In this document: positions 1 through 10,729 of the stretch, one piece after another
Layout of the letters: every line of letters starts with the position of its first letter
Position numbering within the stretch: the first letter of the stretch is position 1
Assembly: GCF_039535115.1 (NCBI RefSeq)
Contig: NZ_BAAAWO010000001.1
Coordinates: 3,968,001 to 4,032,000, forward strand
Length of the DNA: 64,000 nt
Direction of reading: 5' to 3'
DNA from: Paeniglutamicibacter sulfureus
GTDB taxonomy: Bacteria > Actinomycetota > Actinomycetes > Actinomycetales > Micrococcaceae
Translations under genes and position numbers: made by a program
The notes under the pieces: generated by a model
What the model was told of the DNA's origin: nothing
Seen by the model: only the letters and a program-made list of their open reading frames with translations
Database searches by the model: none

Positions 1-639
1 GCCGACGAAACCGACCACATCGATTTGCCCGTGCTCGCACTGAACTCCGAAGAAGCCCTGACCCGTGCCCTCAGCGTCAACGTCGAGGAACCGGATGCCG
101 AGGACTTCGAGGACGAGGACGAAGCCGAAGACTTCGAAGAACGGCCCGATGCCGACGATGACGGGTCCGACCGGGACGTCCATCTGCATGACAACGACGA
201 CACCGATGACGACGACTCGGACGATGACGACGAGGATGACGACGTTTACGTGGACGAGGATGACGACGACGAAGACATTGACGCGGTGCTCAAGGAATTC
301 GACGCCCTGACCTCGGATGCCGAACAGGGCTACTACTCCTCAAAGTGGAACCCCTCGGATTGGCAGTGGAGCCCCATCGAGCTCTTTGACGAATCGGCCA
401 CGGCGCTGTGGAGCCAGGCGTTGACCGACGTGGCCAAGGACCACGGATGGGAACGAACCAACCGCCTGTACTACGAAATGCTCATCCGCGTCACCGAGTC
501 ACTGCGCTCCGCCCTGGCCGTGGGACGAAACTCGGACGTGGTGGTCTACCTCTCCGACGAGGAGCACGGCGATGCGCTCCTGCGCAGGTGCCTCACCGAA
601 TCCCAGCTGGCCAAGCACTTCCCGGAACTCGCGCATTAG
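1..639 (+). CDS. Acidic protein of unknown function (5' end outside window)
   Basis: The frame is open from the first base of the window, so the true start probably lies upstream; the first possible in-window start is a TTG at 25. About 212 residues are visible. Roughly residues 25-95 are an Asp/Glu-rich, presumably disordered tract with long runs of D and E. After it comes a folded-looking segment of about 110 residues containing W-N-P-S-D-W-Q-W and several helices, ending in LAKHFPELAH. I do not recognise the family. The stop codon overlaps the stop of the convergent anti-sigma gene (636-639). The low-complexity acidic tract may be length-variable between strains. Confidence 0.7.
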   Translation, partial: ADETDHIDLPVLALNSEEALTRALSVNVEEPDAEDFEDEDEAEDFEERPDADDDGSDRDVHLHDNDDTDDDDSDDDDEDDDVYVDEDDDDEDIDAVLKEFDALTSDAEQGYYSSKWNPSDWQWSPIELFDESATALWSQALTDVAKDHGWERTNRLYYEMLIRVTESLRSALAVGRNSDVVVYLSDEEHGDALLRRCLTESQLAKHFPELAH

Positions 640-1304
640 CTCGACAGGCTCGAAGGATCCCCGGGAAGCTTGAGCTCCGCGAGGATCCTGGAGTCCACGT
701 CGCGCAGCTGGATCGCAGAAATTCTCCCCATTTCGGTGGGCACGGCCCCGCTCACGCGGGCAGTGCCCGTCTTGGTGGCGTTCCAGGAGCTGGCACGGTC
801 GACTTCCCCCGATTCGTCCACCACCCACAAGGACAGCGTCCCGCTGGTGGGCAACTCGGTTCCCCTGAATTGGAGCTCGGTGCCCCAGGCCTTGGCATTG
901 AGTCCCAGGTCCACGCGCGGTCCCGCTGCCGAGACCACCTCGTAGGTGGCATCCGGGGCCGGTGCCGGTCGCAGCACGGGTGCCAGAAAGACGCCTCCGG
1001 CAACTGATGCAGCGACAGCCGCCGCTGCCGCCGACCCCAACAGGATCCGCCGGGTTCGCCGCCTCTCCCGCAACCGGTCCAGAAGACTGGCTCCGGGGCC
1101 TTCCTCCGGGATGGCGTGGTCCCCGAACAGCAAGGCGCGGGCGTCCTGCGCGTCCAACGAGCCAAGCCTCGTCGACACCGGGGCGAAGAGGGAGAGTTCC
1201 TGGCGGCACTGCCCACAGCCGGCAAGATGCGCCTCGAAGGCCCCTGTCTCGTCGGCGTCGAGTCCGCCCAGCACGTAGGCACCCAGGTTCATGTGCTCGT
1301 TCAC
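636..1304 (-). CDS. RskA-type zinc-finger anti-sigma factor
   Basis: This 222-residue membrane protein should hold the adjacent ECF sigma factor inactive at the inner face of the membrane until an extracytoplasmic signal triggers proteolysis. Near residue 25 the N-terminal cytoplasmic part carries a ZAS motif, H-x3-C-x2-C (HLAGCGQC). A single membrane segment rich in Ala, Val and Gly lies near residues 85-110. The rest is an extracytoplasmic RskA-like C-terminal domain. The GTG start at 1304 overlaps the sigma factor stop (GTGA), a typical translationally coupled sigma/anti-sigma pair. An ATG four codons downstream is an alternative start. Confidence 0.88.
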   Translation of the reverse strand: MNEHMNLGAYVLGGLDADETGAFEAHLAGCGQCRQELSLFAPVSTRLGSLDAQDARALLFGDHAIPEEGPGASLLDRLRERRRTRRILLGSAAAAAVAASVAGGVFLAPVLRPAPAPDATYEVVSAAGPRVDLGLNAKAWGTELQFRGTELPTSGTLSLWVVDESGEVDRASSWNATKTGTARVSGAVPTEMGRISAIQLRDVDSRILAELKLPGDPSSLSS

Positions 1305-1834
1305 TGTTCCACTCCCATTTCCGCCAGGATCCCGCGCAGGGCCCGCATGGCGTAGTACGCCCGTGATTTCACCGTGCCCTGGGGGATCCCCAGGCTCGAT
1401 GCCGTTTGGGCCACGGTGGAGCCCAGATAATGCATGTGGATCACCACCTGCCGGTGTTCGAGGGTCAAACGCAGCAAAGCCTCCTCCATGAGAATTCTGT
1501 CCAAAACAGCTTCCATGCCCACAGGCACGCCCGGGCCTTCCGGATCCTGCGCGCCGAGCGCGGTGGCGGAAATCCGCGCCGCGGCCCGGCGGTGTCTGTC
1601 GATGATCACGTTGCGGGCGGTGGCAAACAGGTAGCTGCGCAGCGAACCGGTCAGCTCCGGTGCGGTCTTCCACACCTTGAGCACGGTTTCCTGCACGACG
1701 TCGTCGGCCTCGTCCCGGTCGTTGGCTACACGCAGGACGAAGCGTCGCAGGGCGTCTCCGTGGTCGCGGTAGATGTCCGACACCACTTGCGCATCGAGTG
1801 GCACATGGGCTCCAGTGAGTCGTTTCGGAAACAT
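1301..1834 (-). CDS. ECF RNA polymerase sigma factor (SigK/RskA-linked type)
   Basis: A 177-residue ECF sigma factor. Region 2 carries the segment DEADDVVQETVLKVWKT, which contacts core and the -10 element. A short linker follows, then region 4 with an HTH (GIPQGTVKSRAYYAMRALR) that reads the -35 element. ATG 1834 was chosen because it gives the normal ECF length. The frame is open further upstream, but that part shows no sigma-like sequence. The anti-sigma gene directly downstream fits an autoregulated membrane-stress module. The divergent lipoprotein gene at 2049 is a plausible regulon member by analogy with SigK/RskA loci, an inference only. Confidence 0.9.
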   Translation of the reverse strand: MFPKRLTGAHVPLDAQVVSDIYRDHGDALRRFVLRVANDRDEADDVVQETVLKVWKTAPELTGSLRSYLFATARNVIIDRHRRAAARISATALGAQDPEGPGVPVGMEAVLDRILMEEALLRLTLEHRQVVIHMHYLGSTVAQTASSLGIPQGTVKSRAYYAMRALRGILAEMGVEQ

Positions 1835-2048
1835 CGGGTCACCAACTGAGACGCATCGGAACTGCAAACGGTTCAACCATGATTCAAGTATGCGCAAAAA
1901 AAGTTCTGAAAAGCATGAACCTTGTCCCCGGTCGATGCGTCTTAGCTGGTAAGAGTTCCCTCTCGGTTCCGCCCGAATGTTCCCCGGGGCGCTCTGGCCC
2001 CGTGGAATCGGGGTGCCGTTTCGCCCTTCGAGTGTAAGGAATTGCATC

Positions 2049-2573
2049 ATGAACCGTATTCATCACAAGGCGTTCGCGTCTTCAGCTGCGGTCCTGCTGG
2101 GTGCCGCATTGCTGCTTTCCGGCTGTGCTTCCGGCGACGACGACTCTCCGGCAGCCCCGGGCACGGCGGCAACGACGGCGCCGGCCGAGACCAGTGCCGC
2201 GGCTTCGAGCCCTGCGGCTTCAACGCCCGACCTGATGACCGGCGAATCCAGCCTGGGCACCATTGTCGTGGACGGTGAAGGGATGAGCCTCTACTACTTC
2301 ACCAAGGACAAGAAGGACACCACCACCAGCGCGTGCACCGGCGACTGCCTGGTCGCTTGGCCGATCGCGGTGGCCAGCGGAGACACCCCCGTGGTGGAGG
2401 GCGTCACCGGCGAAGTCGGGACCATCGACAGCCCCGAGGGTGAGAAGCACCTCACGCTCAACGGCATGCCGCTGTACTACTTCGCCAAGGACACCAAGCC
2501 GGGCGATGTATTGGGCCAGGGCCTGAACGACGTCTGGTACGTAGTCACTCCCGCGGGGGAGATGATCAAGTAA
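2049..2573 (+). CDS. Secreted lipoprotein with two Y-x4-D repeats (COG4315-like)
   Basis: A predicted surface lipoprotein of 174 residues. It has a signal peptide with a lipobox (LLLSGC, lipidated Cys near residue 22), a Ser/Ala/Thr-rich linker to about residue 65, then two copies of the secreted repeat with a Y-x4-D motif: LYYFTKD followed by CTGDC..WP, and LYYFAKD. The first repeat has a Cys pair that could form a disulfide or bind a metal; the second lacks it. The ATG at 2049 has TAAGGA just upstream; the longer in-frame extension lacks a signal peptide. Function is unknown for this family. It is divergent from the ECF sigma/anti-sigma pair, suggesting control by that sigma factor. Confidence 0.85.
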   Translation: MNRIHHKAFASSAAVLLGAALLLSGCASGDDDSPAAPGTAATTAPAETSAAASSPAASTPDLMTGESSLGTIVVDGEGMSLYYFTKDKKDTTTSACTGDCLVAWPIAVASGDTPVVEGVTGEVGTIDSPEGEKHLTLNGMPLYYFAKDTKPGDVLGQGLNDVWYVVTPAGEMIK

Positions 2574-2603
2574 CCACCGCGCCACACAAGAAGTCCCCCA
2601 ACT

Positions 2604-2649
2604 GGGTGCGGGATAAGATGGGGCATAGCACCCCCCTCAAACCGCACCC
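2604..2649 (+). promoter_or_regulatory. Hairpin in the purH leader
   Basis: GGGTGCGG (2604-2611) is the reverse complement of CCGCACCC (2642-2649), enclosing 30 nt. The purH Shine-Dalgarno sequence GGGAG follows directly at 2650-2654. The structure could tune ribosome access or be part of a leader RNA. It does not match the ZTP riboswitch core seen at 32307. Confidence 0.35.
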
Positions 2650-2661
2650 TGGGAGACTTTT

Positions 2662-4329
2662 GTGAGCCAGACCGTCCTTGATCGCGTCCCGATTCGCCGG
2701 GCACTGATTTCCGTCTACGACAAGAGCGGATTGGAGGAGCTGGCAGCGGGCCTGCATGCGGCAGGCGTCGCACTGGTTTCCACCGGCTCCACCGCCAAGC
2801 GCATTGCGGCCGCGGGGATCCCGGTCTCCGAGGTCGAGGAAGTCACCGGCTCGCCGGAGATGCTTGACGGCCGCGTCAAGACCCTGCACCCGCGCGTGCA
2901 CGGCGGCATCCTGGCCGACCGCCGCGTCCCGGAGCACATGAAGACCCTCGAAGACATGCAGATCGAGGCCTTCGACTTGGTAGTGGTGAACCTCTACCCA
3001 TTCGTCGACACCGTGCGCTCCGGCGCCGCCATGGACGACGTCGTGGAGCAGATCGACATTGGGGGCCCTGCCATGGTGCGCTCGGCGGCCAAGAACCACG
3101 CCGCCGTGTCCATCGTCGTGGACCCCGCCGCCTACGGCGCCGTCATTGCGGCGGCCGCGGCCGGCGGCTTCGATCTGAAGTCCCGCCAGCGCTTGGCCGC
3201 CAAGGCCTTTGCACACACCGCCGCCTATGACACCGCTGTCGCCTCGTGGACCGCGGCACAGTTCCTCGACGAGGACGGCGACGGAGTCATCGACTGGCCC
3301 GCGTACTCGGGCCTGGCCCTGGAACGCTCAGAGGTCCTGCGCTACGGCGAAAACCCGCACCAGCAGGCAGCCCTCTACGTGGACAAGGCTGCCCCGGCGG
3401 GCATCGCCCAGGCTGACCAGCTGCACGGCAAGGCCATGAGCTACAACAACTACGTCGACGCCGATGCAGCGCTGCGCGCCGCCTTCGACTTCGATGCACC
3501 GGCAGTTGCGGTCATCAAGCACGCCAACCCCTGCGGCGTCGCAGTGGCCTCCGCCGATGCCGCGGACCCGATCGCCGACGCGCACGCCAAGGCGCACGCC
3601 ACCGATCCGCTTTCGGCCTTCGGCGGCGTCATTGCCGCAAACCGCACCGTGACCGCGGGCATGGCCAACACGGTCAAGGACATCTTCACCGAGGTCGTCA
3701 TCGCTCCGGCCTTCGAACCCGAAGCCGTGGAGATCCTCTCCAAGAAGAAGAACATCCGCTTGCTGGCACTGCCCGAGGGCTACGGCCGCTACCCGGCCGA
3801 AATCCGCCAGGTTTCCGGCGGCGTGCTGGTCCAGGTGTCCGACAAGGTCGACGCCGACGGTGACGACCCGGCGAACTGGACCCTTGCGGCCGGCGAGGCT
3901 GCCGACGAGGCCACCCTGGCCGATTTGGCCTTCGCCTGGACCGCTGTGCGTGCCGCGAAGTCCAACGCCATCCTGCTGGCCAACAACGGCGCCGCCGTGG
4001 GCATCGGCATGGGCCAGGTCAACCGCGTGGATTCCTGCAAGCTTGCGGTCGAGCGCGCCAACACCCTGGGCGTCACCGTCGAGTCCACCGTGGATGCTGC
4101 GGGCGGGGCCTCGGGCGCCGAGGGCGTCTCGGCACAGCGTGCCAAGGGCGCCGTTGCAGCCTCGGATGCGTTCTTCCCGTTCGCCGACGGCCTGCAGATC
4201 CTGCTGGACGCCGGTGTGCGCGCAGTGGTGCAGCCCGGCGGTTCGGTCCGTGATGAAGAGGTCATTGCTGCAGCAAACGCAGCGGGCATCACCATGTACT
4301 TCACCGGAGCACGCCACTTCTTCCACTAG
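2662..4329 (+). CDS. purH: Bifunctional AICAR formyltransferase / IMP cyclohydrolase
   Basis: Catalyses the last two steps of de novo purine synthesis: formyl transfer from 10-formyl-THF to AICAR, then cyclisation to IMP. The 555-residue length is close to the usual 520-540. The N-terminal MGS-like IMP cyclohydrolase domain shows [27 protein letters not shown] and [16 protein letters not shown]. The C-terminal AICARFT domain shows [14 protein letters not shown], the K-H-A-N-P-C-G active-site motif and [14 protein letters not shown]. The GTG start at 2662 has GGGAG upstream. purN, its common upstream partner, is not adjacent. A strong terminator follows. Confidence 0.97.
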   Translation: MSQTVLDRVPIRRALISVYDKSGLEELAAGLHAAGVALVSTGSTAKRIAAAGIPVSEVEEVTGSPEMLDGRVKTLHPRVHGGILADRRVPEHMKTLEDMQIEAFDLVVVNLYPFVDTVRSGAAMDDVVEQIDIGGPAMVRSAAKNHAAVSIVVDPAAYGAVIAAAAAGGFDLKSRQRLAAKAFAHTAAYDTAVASWTAAQFLDEDGDGVIDWPAYSGLALERSEVLRYGENPHQQAALYVDKAAPAGIAQADQLHGKAMSYNNYVDADAALRAAFDFDAPAVAVIKHANPCGVAVASADAADPIADAHAKAHATDPLSAFGGVIAANRTVTAGMANTVKDIFTEVVIAPAFEPEAVEILSKKKNIRLLALPEGYGRYPAEIRQVSGGVLVQVSDKVDADGDDPANWTLAAGEAADEATLADLAFAWTAVRAAKSNAILLANNGAAVGIGMGQVNRVDSCKLAVERANTLGVTVESTVDAAGGASGAEGVSAQRAKGAVAASDAFFPFADGLQILLDAGVRAVVQPGGSVRDEEVIAAANAAGITMYFTGARHFFH

Positions 4330-4343
4330 GAACAAGTGATCCG

Positions 4344-4388
4344 GCTGCCGCCGGCGTTTCGCCTTCAGGGGCAAACGCCGGCGGCAGC
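4344..4388 (+). terminator. Terminator after purH
   Basis: A perfect 16-bp stem (4344-4359 with 4373-4388) has a 13-nt loop and is followed by TTTCCGTTT. It lies 15 nt after the purH stop. Confidence 0.85.
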
Positions 4389-4389
4389 T

Positions 4390-4810
4390 TTCCGTTTAAG
4401 CCGTCGTTTGGATGCGGGGAAACCGGAAGACATATGGTCCCGAAAACAAATTCCCCCTTCGATTTCCCGAGCTGGTCTCCACGCCGTTTGCCTGGTTTGC
4501 CGGCAGGTACTTGGTCTCATTGTTCACCTGTCCGAGCACATCGGTTCTGGCAGTCGATCAGGAACTTGCCATGCATCACCGAACCCGGTCGGCGGATTCG
4601 GTCACGGGGTCGAGGTTATCCCCATCCGCACAGCCCGCAGCACCGCGCCAAGAGAGCAGATCGAGTCATGCGATGGTGGGGAAAACGAGCGATCCACGGC
4701 GTCGGTGAAATCAGGTTGAGCGCCATGCGCACCACAGTGCAAAACCTTGATATGCGGGTTTCGTAAGCCGATGATGAGAGGTACCAACCAAGAGAATGGA
4801 AGTGAAGGAC
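4390..4810. other. Gene-poor interval between purH and the small peptide gene
   Basis: About 420 bases. Open frames exist here but lack the codon bias of the neighbours and a recognisable product. I see nothing I can assign. A promoter for the small membrane peptide at 4811 presumably lies in the last 80 bases. Confidence 0.4.
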
Positions 4811-4894
4811 ATGCGTGGAAGCGGCCTTGTATGGACAATCGTGGGAGTTCTGGTGGCCATTGCCTTGGTGATCTGGATCGTTTCAGCATTGTAG
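4811..4894 (+). CDS. Small single-pass membrane peptide (27 aa)
   Basis: A 27-residue frame starting MRGSGLVWTIVG and ending IVSAL. After a short basic/polar start the whole sequence is one hydrophobic helix containing VGVLVAIALVIWIV. GGAAG (4798-4802) sits 8 bases before the ATG, and a GTG at 4802 is an in-frame alternative. Short hydrophobic proteins of this kind occur in Micrococcales and may act as membrane-stress peptides or partners of larger membrane proteins; that is recollection, not a search result. It stands alone, about 200 bases from the next gene. Confidence 0.6.
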   Translation: MRGSGLVWTIVGVLVAIALVIWIVSAL

Positions 4895-5036
4895 GAAGCC
4901 TGAAGCTCTGTGGTACGTGACTCCGTCACCCGGGCATGCCCCGGCCCAATGCGCCCACCATGGTGATCCGTTCAAGATCCCCGGTCGGCTTCCCGTGCCG
5001 ATAGGGAAAGAGGACGCGAAGATTCAGGGTGTGCCG

Positions 5037-5067
5037 AGGCCCCGGACGATTGATTCGCCCGGGGCCT
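5037..5067 (-). terminator. Probable terminator of the DHA2 transporter gene
   Basis: AGGCCCCGG (5037-5045) pairs with CCGGGGCCT (5059-5067) across a 13-nt loop, 30 bases past the stop of the minus-strand transporter. No clear T-tract follows on that strand. Confidence 0.5.
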
Positions 5068-5096
5068 GAGTTCAGCCTCTTTGATCGATGCTGCCG

Positions 5097-6557
5097 CTAT
5101 CGCTGCTTGTCCACCTTGACGAAGGGGGAGATCACCAGGCCAACGGTGGCCAGGACGGCGCCGACGATGAAGGCAACGTGCGCGCCGGAGAACAGCGCGT
5201 GGGCCAGATCCGAACCTGCTTCCATCTTGGAACCGGCGAGCAGCGACATGACGGTCACGAAAATGGTGGTGCCGATGGCACCGCCGAGCTGCTGGCCGGT
5301 GGTGAAAATGGCCGAGCCATGGCCGTAGAGGCGAGGCTCAACGGTGGCCAGGGCCGATGACATCAGACCGGTCATCAGCAGGGCCAGGCCGATGGAGAAG
5401 ACGATGTGGTTGACCATGAACATCCACAGCGCGGTCTCGGAATCCACGGTGACGTACATCCACTGGCCCAGCGCCAGCATGGCGGCTCCCGGAATGAGGA
5501 CCGGGCGGGGACCGAAACGGTCGTAGATGCGCCCGAAGATCGGTGCAACGACCGCCTGGGCCAGACCGCCGGGGAGCAGCATCATGCCGATGGACAGGGT
5601 GGTGAAGCCGGCACCGGATTCAAGGATGATCGGGACCATCACGATGGTGCCCAGCAGGGTGCCCATCGCGATCATGATCATCACCACCGAGAAGGTGAAG
5701 GTCCGGGTCTTGAAGGGAGTGAGGTTCAGCAGCTCCTTGCCGACGCGGGTCAGCCGAACCTGGCGCTTGATGAACAAAGCCAGGGAGACCAGTCCGATGG
5801 CGAAGGAAGCGACGGTGACGAGCAGGTTGTCGGCGGCGTGCTCAAGGCTGGAGATGCCGTAGACCAGGAAGCCGAAGGCAAGCGCGGAAAGCACGACCGA
5901 AAGGACATCGAGCGGAATCTTGCGGGCGTGGGACGGGAGCTTGATGAAGATGATCCCCAGTACCAGGATGACCACAGCCAGCGGTGCCATCAGGATGAAG
6001 ATGTAGTGCCAGGTGAAGGCGTTGACGATTGCGCCGGAAACCGTCGGTCCAATGGCGGGACCGACGGAGATGACGATCGAGTTCAGGCCCATGATGGCGC
6101 CGCGCTTGTGCACGGGCACCAGCATCAGGGTGGTGGTCATCAGCAACGGAAGCACAATGGCGGTGCCGATGGCCTGGATGATGCGGGCGACCAACAGCAC
6201 CGCGAAGCTTGGCGCGAAGACCGCGAGCAAGGTGCCGACCAGAAAGCTGGACAGCGCGAAAATGAATAGGCTCCGGGAGCTGAAGCGCTGCAACAGATAG
6301 CCTGTGGTCGGGATGACCACGGACATTGTCAGCAGGAAACCGGTGGTCAGCCACTGGCCGGCGGCTGCCGACACGGAAAGGTCCACCATGATCGCCGGGA
6401 GGGCGACGCTGAGCACCGTTTCGTTCAGGATCATCAGGAACGCGGCGAGCGCGAGGGAGCCGATGATGCCGACGAGTTGCTTGGTGGGCAGGGTGGGCGG
6501 AGCCTGCCGCGCAGGAGCTGCAGGCGGGGAAATCGTGTCTTCTGTGGACAGAGCCAT
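5097..6557 (-). CDS. MFS drug:H+ antiporter, DHA2 (EmrB/QacA) family
   Basis: A 486-residue integral membrane exporter predicted to expel drugs or other toxic compounds using the proton gradient. It has about 14 hydrophobic segments, the DHA2 hallmark. The motif-C-type sequence SVGPAIGPTVSGAIV in helix 5 is the antiporter signature, and LNETVLSVALPAIMVDL in helix 1 is the DHA2 motif D1. The N-terminus is a short Pro/Ala-rich cytoplasmic tail. It is transcribed divergently from a TetR-family regulator. The shared 156-bp spacer holds two near-identical inverted repeats, so derepression by a TetR ligand is the likely control. The substrate cannot be read from sequence. Confidence 0.9.
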   Translation of the reverse strand: MALSTEDTISPPAAPARQAPPTLPTKQLVGIIGSLALAAFLMILNETVLSVALPAIMVDLSVSAAAGQWLTTGFLLTMSVVIPTTGYLLQRFSSRSLFIFALSSFLVGTLLAVFAPSFAVLLVARIIQAIGTAIVLPLLMTTTLMLVPVHKRGAIMGLNSIVISVGPAIGPTVSGAIVNAFTWHYIFILMAPLAVVILVLGIIFIKLPSHARKIPLDVLSVVLSALAFGFLVYGISSLEHAADNLLVTVASFAIGLVSLALFIKRQVRLTRVGKELLNLTPFKTRTFTFSVVMIMIAMGTLLGTIVMVPIILESGAGFTTLSIGMMLLPGGLAQAVVAPIFGRIYDRFGPRPVLIPGAAMLALGQWMYVTVDSETALWMFMVNHIVFSIGLALLMTGLMSSALATVEPRLYGHGSAIFTTGQQLGGAIGTTIFVTVMSLLAGSKMEAGSDLAHALFSGAHVAFIVGAVLATVGLVISPFVKVDKQR

Positions 6558-6598
6558 CGGAAGCTACCTCTTCTGTAAGATTTGAACGAATAAAATCA

Positions 6599-6613
6599 TG
6601 TCATGGTCTGACA
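6599..6613. promoter_or_regulatory. TetR operator 1 (TGTCA-N5-TGACA)
   Basis: The inverted repeat TGTCA-TGGTC-TGACA, centred at 6606, lies 42 bases upstream of the DHA2 transporter start and 101 upstream of the tetR start. It is identical in half-sites and spacing to the site centred at 6639. Confidence 0.65.
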
Positions 6614-6631
6614 GCTTTGGTAAGCAAATTC

Positions 6632-6646
6632 TGTCATAGTGTGACA
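6632..6646. promoter_or_regulatory. TetR operator 2 (TGTCA-N5-TGACA)
   Basis: The inverted repeat TGTCA-TAGTG-TGACA is centred at 6639, exactly 33 bp (about three helical turns) from operator 1. The same-face spacing suggests that two TetR dimers bind together and cover both divergent promoters. Confidence 0.65.
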
Positions 6647-6713
6647 TGAAATATAGTGTGGTGAGCCCCGCGCCTATCCGGGAGCGCCTCCGATTCAAGA
6701 AAAGAGCTGAGCC

Positions 6714-7298
6714 ATGGGTATCCGTGAAGAGCATCGCGCCCAAATGCTGCGCGAGATCCAGGGTGCCACGCTGGACCTCGTGGAAGAGAAGGGGATGGAT
6801 GCCACCACGATCGGCGACATCGCCGCACGCGTGGGCATTTCCGAGCGCACCGTCTTTCGCTACTACTCTTCCAAGGAACATGCCCTCATGCCCGGCCAGC
6901 AGGGCCTGATCGACGCCCTGGTGGCCTGCGAAAGCCGGCATGGCAATGCCGCCGGGATCCTGGGTGACCTGTTGGCCGTGTGCCGCGAGCTCTTCGCCCT
7001 GGAGGTTGCAGAGAGCGACTTCCGCAGGATTTCCCGACTGATGGTCCAGGAACCGGAGATGATGCGGGTTGCCACGCGCCAGGAGCGAAACCTTGTCGAG
7101 GGGCTTAGTGCGTCGTTGGCGCAACGGGGCCCGCTGCGGCCGATCCAGGCGCTCTTGGTTGCCGAGGTGGTGACGGCCGCTTGGCGGGTGGCCTGGCAAT
7201 CATTCGCCCGCCAGGAATTCGACGGGGTGGACTCCGATCCGCTGGCGCTCTTCGATGAAACCGTACGTGAGCTGGGGAAGCTGTTCCCAGGCACCTGA
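6714..7298 (+). CDS. TetR-family transcriptional regulator of the divergent efflux pump
   Basis: A 194-residue regulator. The N-terminal HTH spans about residues 10-55 (ATLDLVEEKGMDATTIGDIAARVGIS...TVFRYYSSKEHAL), a canonical TetR_N domain with the Y-Y-x-x-K end. The C-terminal all-helical ligand domain is divergent, as usual. ATG 6714 gives the N-terminus MGIREEHRAQ; a poor AAAGAGCTGAG SD precedes it. Divergence from the DHA2 transporter and the two matching operators between them argue that it represses the pump and itself. The ligand is unknown. Confidence 0.9.
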   Translation: MGIREEHRAQMLREIQGATLDLVEEKGMDATTIGDIAARVGISERTVFRYYSSKEHALMPGQQGLIDALVACESRHGNAAGILGDLLAVCRELFALEVAESDFRRISRLMVQEPEMMRVATRQERNLVEGLSASLAQRGPLRPIQALLVAEVVTAAWRVAWQSFARQEFDGVDSDPLALFDETVRELGKLFPGT

Positions 7299-7329
7299 GG
7301 GAGGGGTGTCCGCGGTTCAGTTATGAGGG

Positions 7330-7340
7330 GTTAACTTAAC
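7330..7340. promoter_or_regulatory. Short palindrome upstream of icd
   Basis: The perfect palindrome GTTAA-C-TTAAC lies 179 bases before icd and 32 after the tetR stop. It could be an operator for icd, but no regulator can be assigned. Confidence 0.2.
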
Positions 7341-7464
7341 GCGGGTGTGCCGCCGCGGTCCCGATTGGCCCGGCTTTTCGGGGTGAAAAGGGTCCGGGGG
7401 AGAAGGGGAGTCTCGCCACAAAAAGTGTCCGGGCGCAGTAAATCGGGTAAGTTAGGGCTGTTGA

Positions 7465-9741
<2,277 letters not shown>

Positions 9742-9755
9742 TCTCACTGGGAAAA

Positions 9756-9795
9756 GAATGCCGCGTAACCACTGCAAAGTGGTTACGCGGCATTC
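9756..9795. terminator. Bidirectional terminator between icd and the convergent gene
   Basis: A perfect 18-bp stem (9756-9773 with 9778-9795) with a GCAA loop lies between two convergent genes, so it can serve both. Confidence 0.85.
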
Positions 9796-9801
9796 GTGCA
9801 T

Positions 9802-10707
9802 TCAGCGTAGGAATGCGGAGAGACGGCGCCTGACGATGCGCAGGTCCCGGTCATGGTCGCGGGCGATCTTGTTTTTCTGCAGTGGGAAATCACTCTGCTC
9901 GATCACTATCAATATCGACCCGTTTTGGGGGATAAGTTCAGCTTTGCGACGGTCATAGAGTTTGCGCTGTTCGCCGCGGGTCATTCCCGTTGCCGTGATC
10001 TTGTCATCGAAGAACGGAACAGGTTCGCTGTGTTGGCGCTCGTGGAATTCCACGACGATCCCGTGCGTACGCCAAAAGCCGTCGACCGGGAGCTTCGAGC
10101 GCTTGCCGGTGGCCAGCGAAGGATCGCCACGCAACCATCCGAACGTCATCTGGCTGACATGTCCTTCGCCCAAGATCTCGTCGCATAGCCCAAGGACATA
10201 GTGCTCGTCTTTTTTCGGTGTGGGAATTGCCTGGTTGTCGGGCGGTGACTCCACATACCGGTCAACGGGCCATGCCAGCTTCCAGCCCTTGTCCTCTCCA
10301 TAGGAGTCCCAGTAGGCAATCGGCAGGCCGGATGTGCTCTTCACCAACGGAAGGAGACGTGCAAACCATTCCGTGTACGCCCGATCATTGGCATTCCGCG
10401 GATCGCTTCGCTGCAGTTTGGGCAATGCGGCGAGGATTTCCTCGGCGACCGTGACATGGCCGACGTCTTCGGGGAACTGACGTGCATTGAATTCGTATCC
10501 TTCGCCATTTGAATAGCGCAGGCACTGTTCATCCCCGATTGGCTCAGTGGCATCCCCGCTTACATCCAGTGAATCCTGGGAAAACAGCGCGATGCGCCAG
10601 AACATGCCCGAGGCGCTGAGCCCGGGATTGAATCTCAGCCCGCCATAGCCCATGCGGTGCAGCAGCCTCACGGCTTCCAAGATCCGCAACGGCATCACGC
10701 AGTCCAT
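9802..10707 (-). CDS. Uncharacterised protein with a Vsr/EDxHD-like nuclease C-terminus
   Basis: I do not recognise the full-length family of this 301-residue protein. The N-terminal ~200 residues are novel to me ([29 protein letters not shown]). The C-terminal third reads like a Vsr/EDxHD or PD-(D/E)XK nuclease core: D209 (LPVDGFW), a beta strand ending E220 ([11 protein letters not shown]), H226, an R-x-E-Q-R-K-x-Y-D helix with D252, and a final strand SILIVIE (E270). This resembles the common layout D...E-(Y/F)-x-x-x-Q-H...D..K...I-x-L-I-x-I. The nuclease assignment is my inference. ATG 10707 was chosen because the further open frame only mirrors dgt. It lies 85 bases past dgt with a hairpin between, so it may be transcribed separately. 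Confidence 0.65.
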   Translation of the reverse strand: MDCVMPLRILEAVRLLHRMGYGGLRFNPGLSASGMFWRIALFSQDSLDVSGDATEPIGDEQCLRYSNGEGYEFNARQFPEDVGHVTVAEEILAALPKLQRSDPRNANDRAYTEWFARLLPLVKSTSGLPIAYWDSYGEDKGWKLAWPVDRYVESPPDNQAIPTPKKDEHYVLGLCDEILGEGHVSQMTFGWLRGDPSLATGKRSKLPVDGFWRTHGIVVEFHERQHSEPVPFFDDKITATGMTRGEQRKLYDRRKAELIPQNGSILIVIEQSDFPLQKNKIARDHDRDLRIVRRRLSAFLR

Positions 10708-10729
10708 GGAACTTCTTTCATCAGTGTCG

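Noticed and set aside
4336..4719. Plus-strand frames after purH
   Set aside because: They begin inside the purH terminator hairpin and show no codon bias or motifs.
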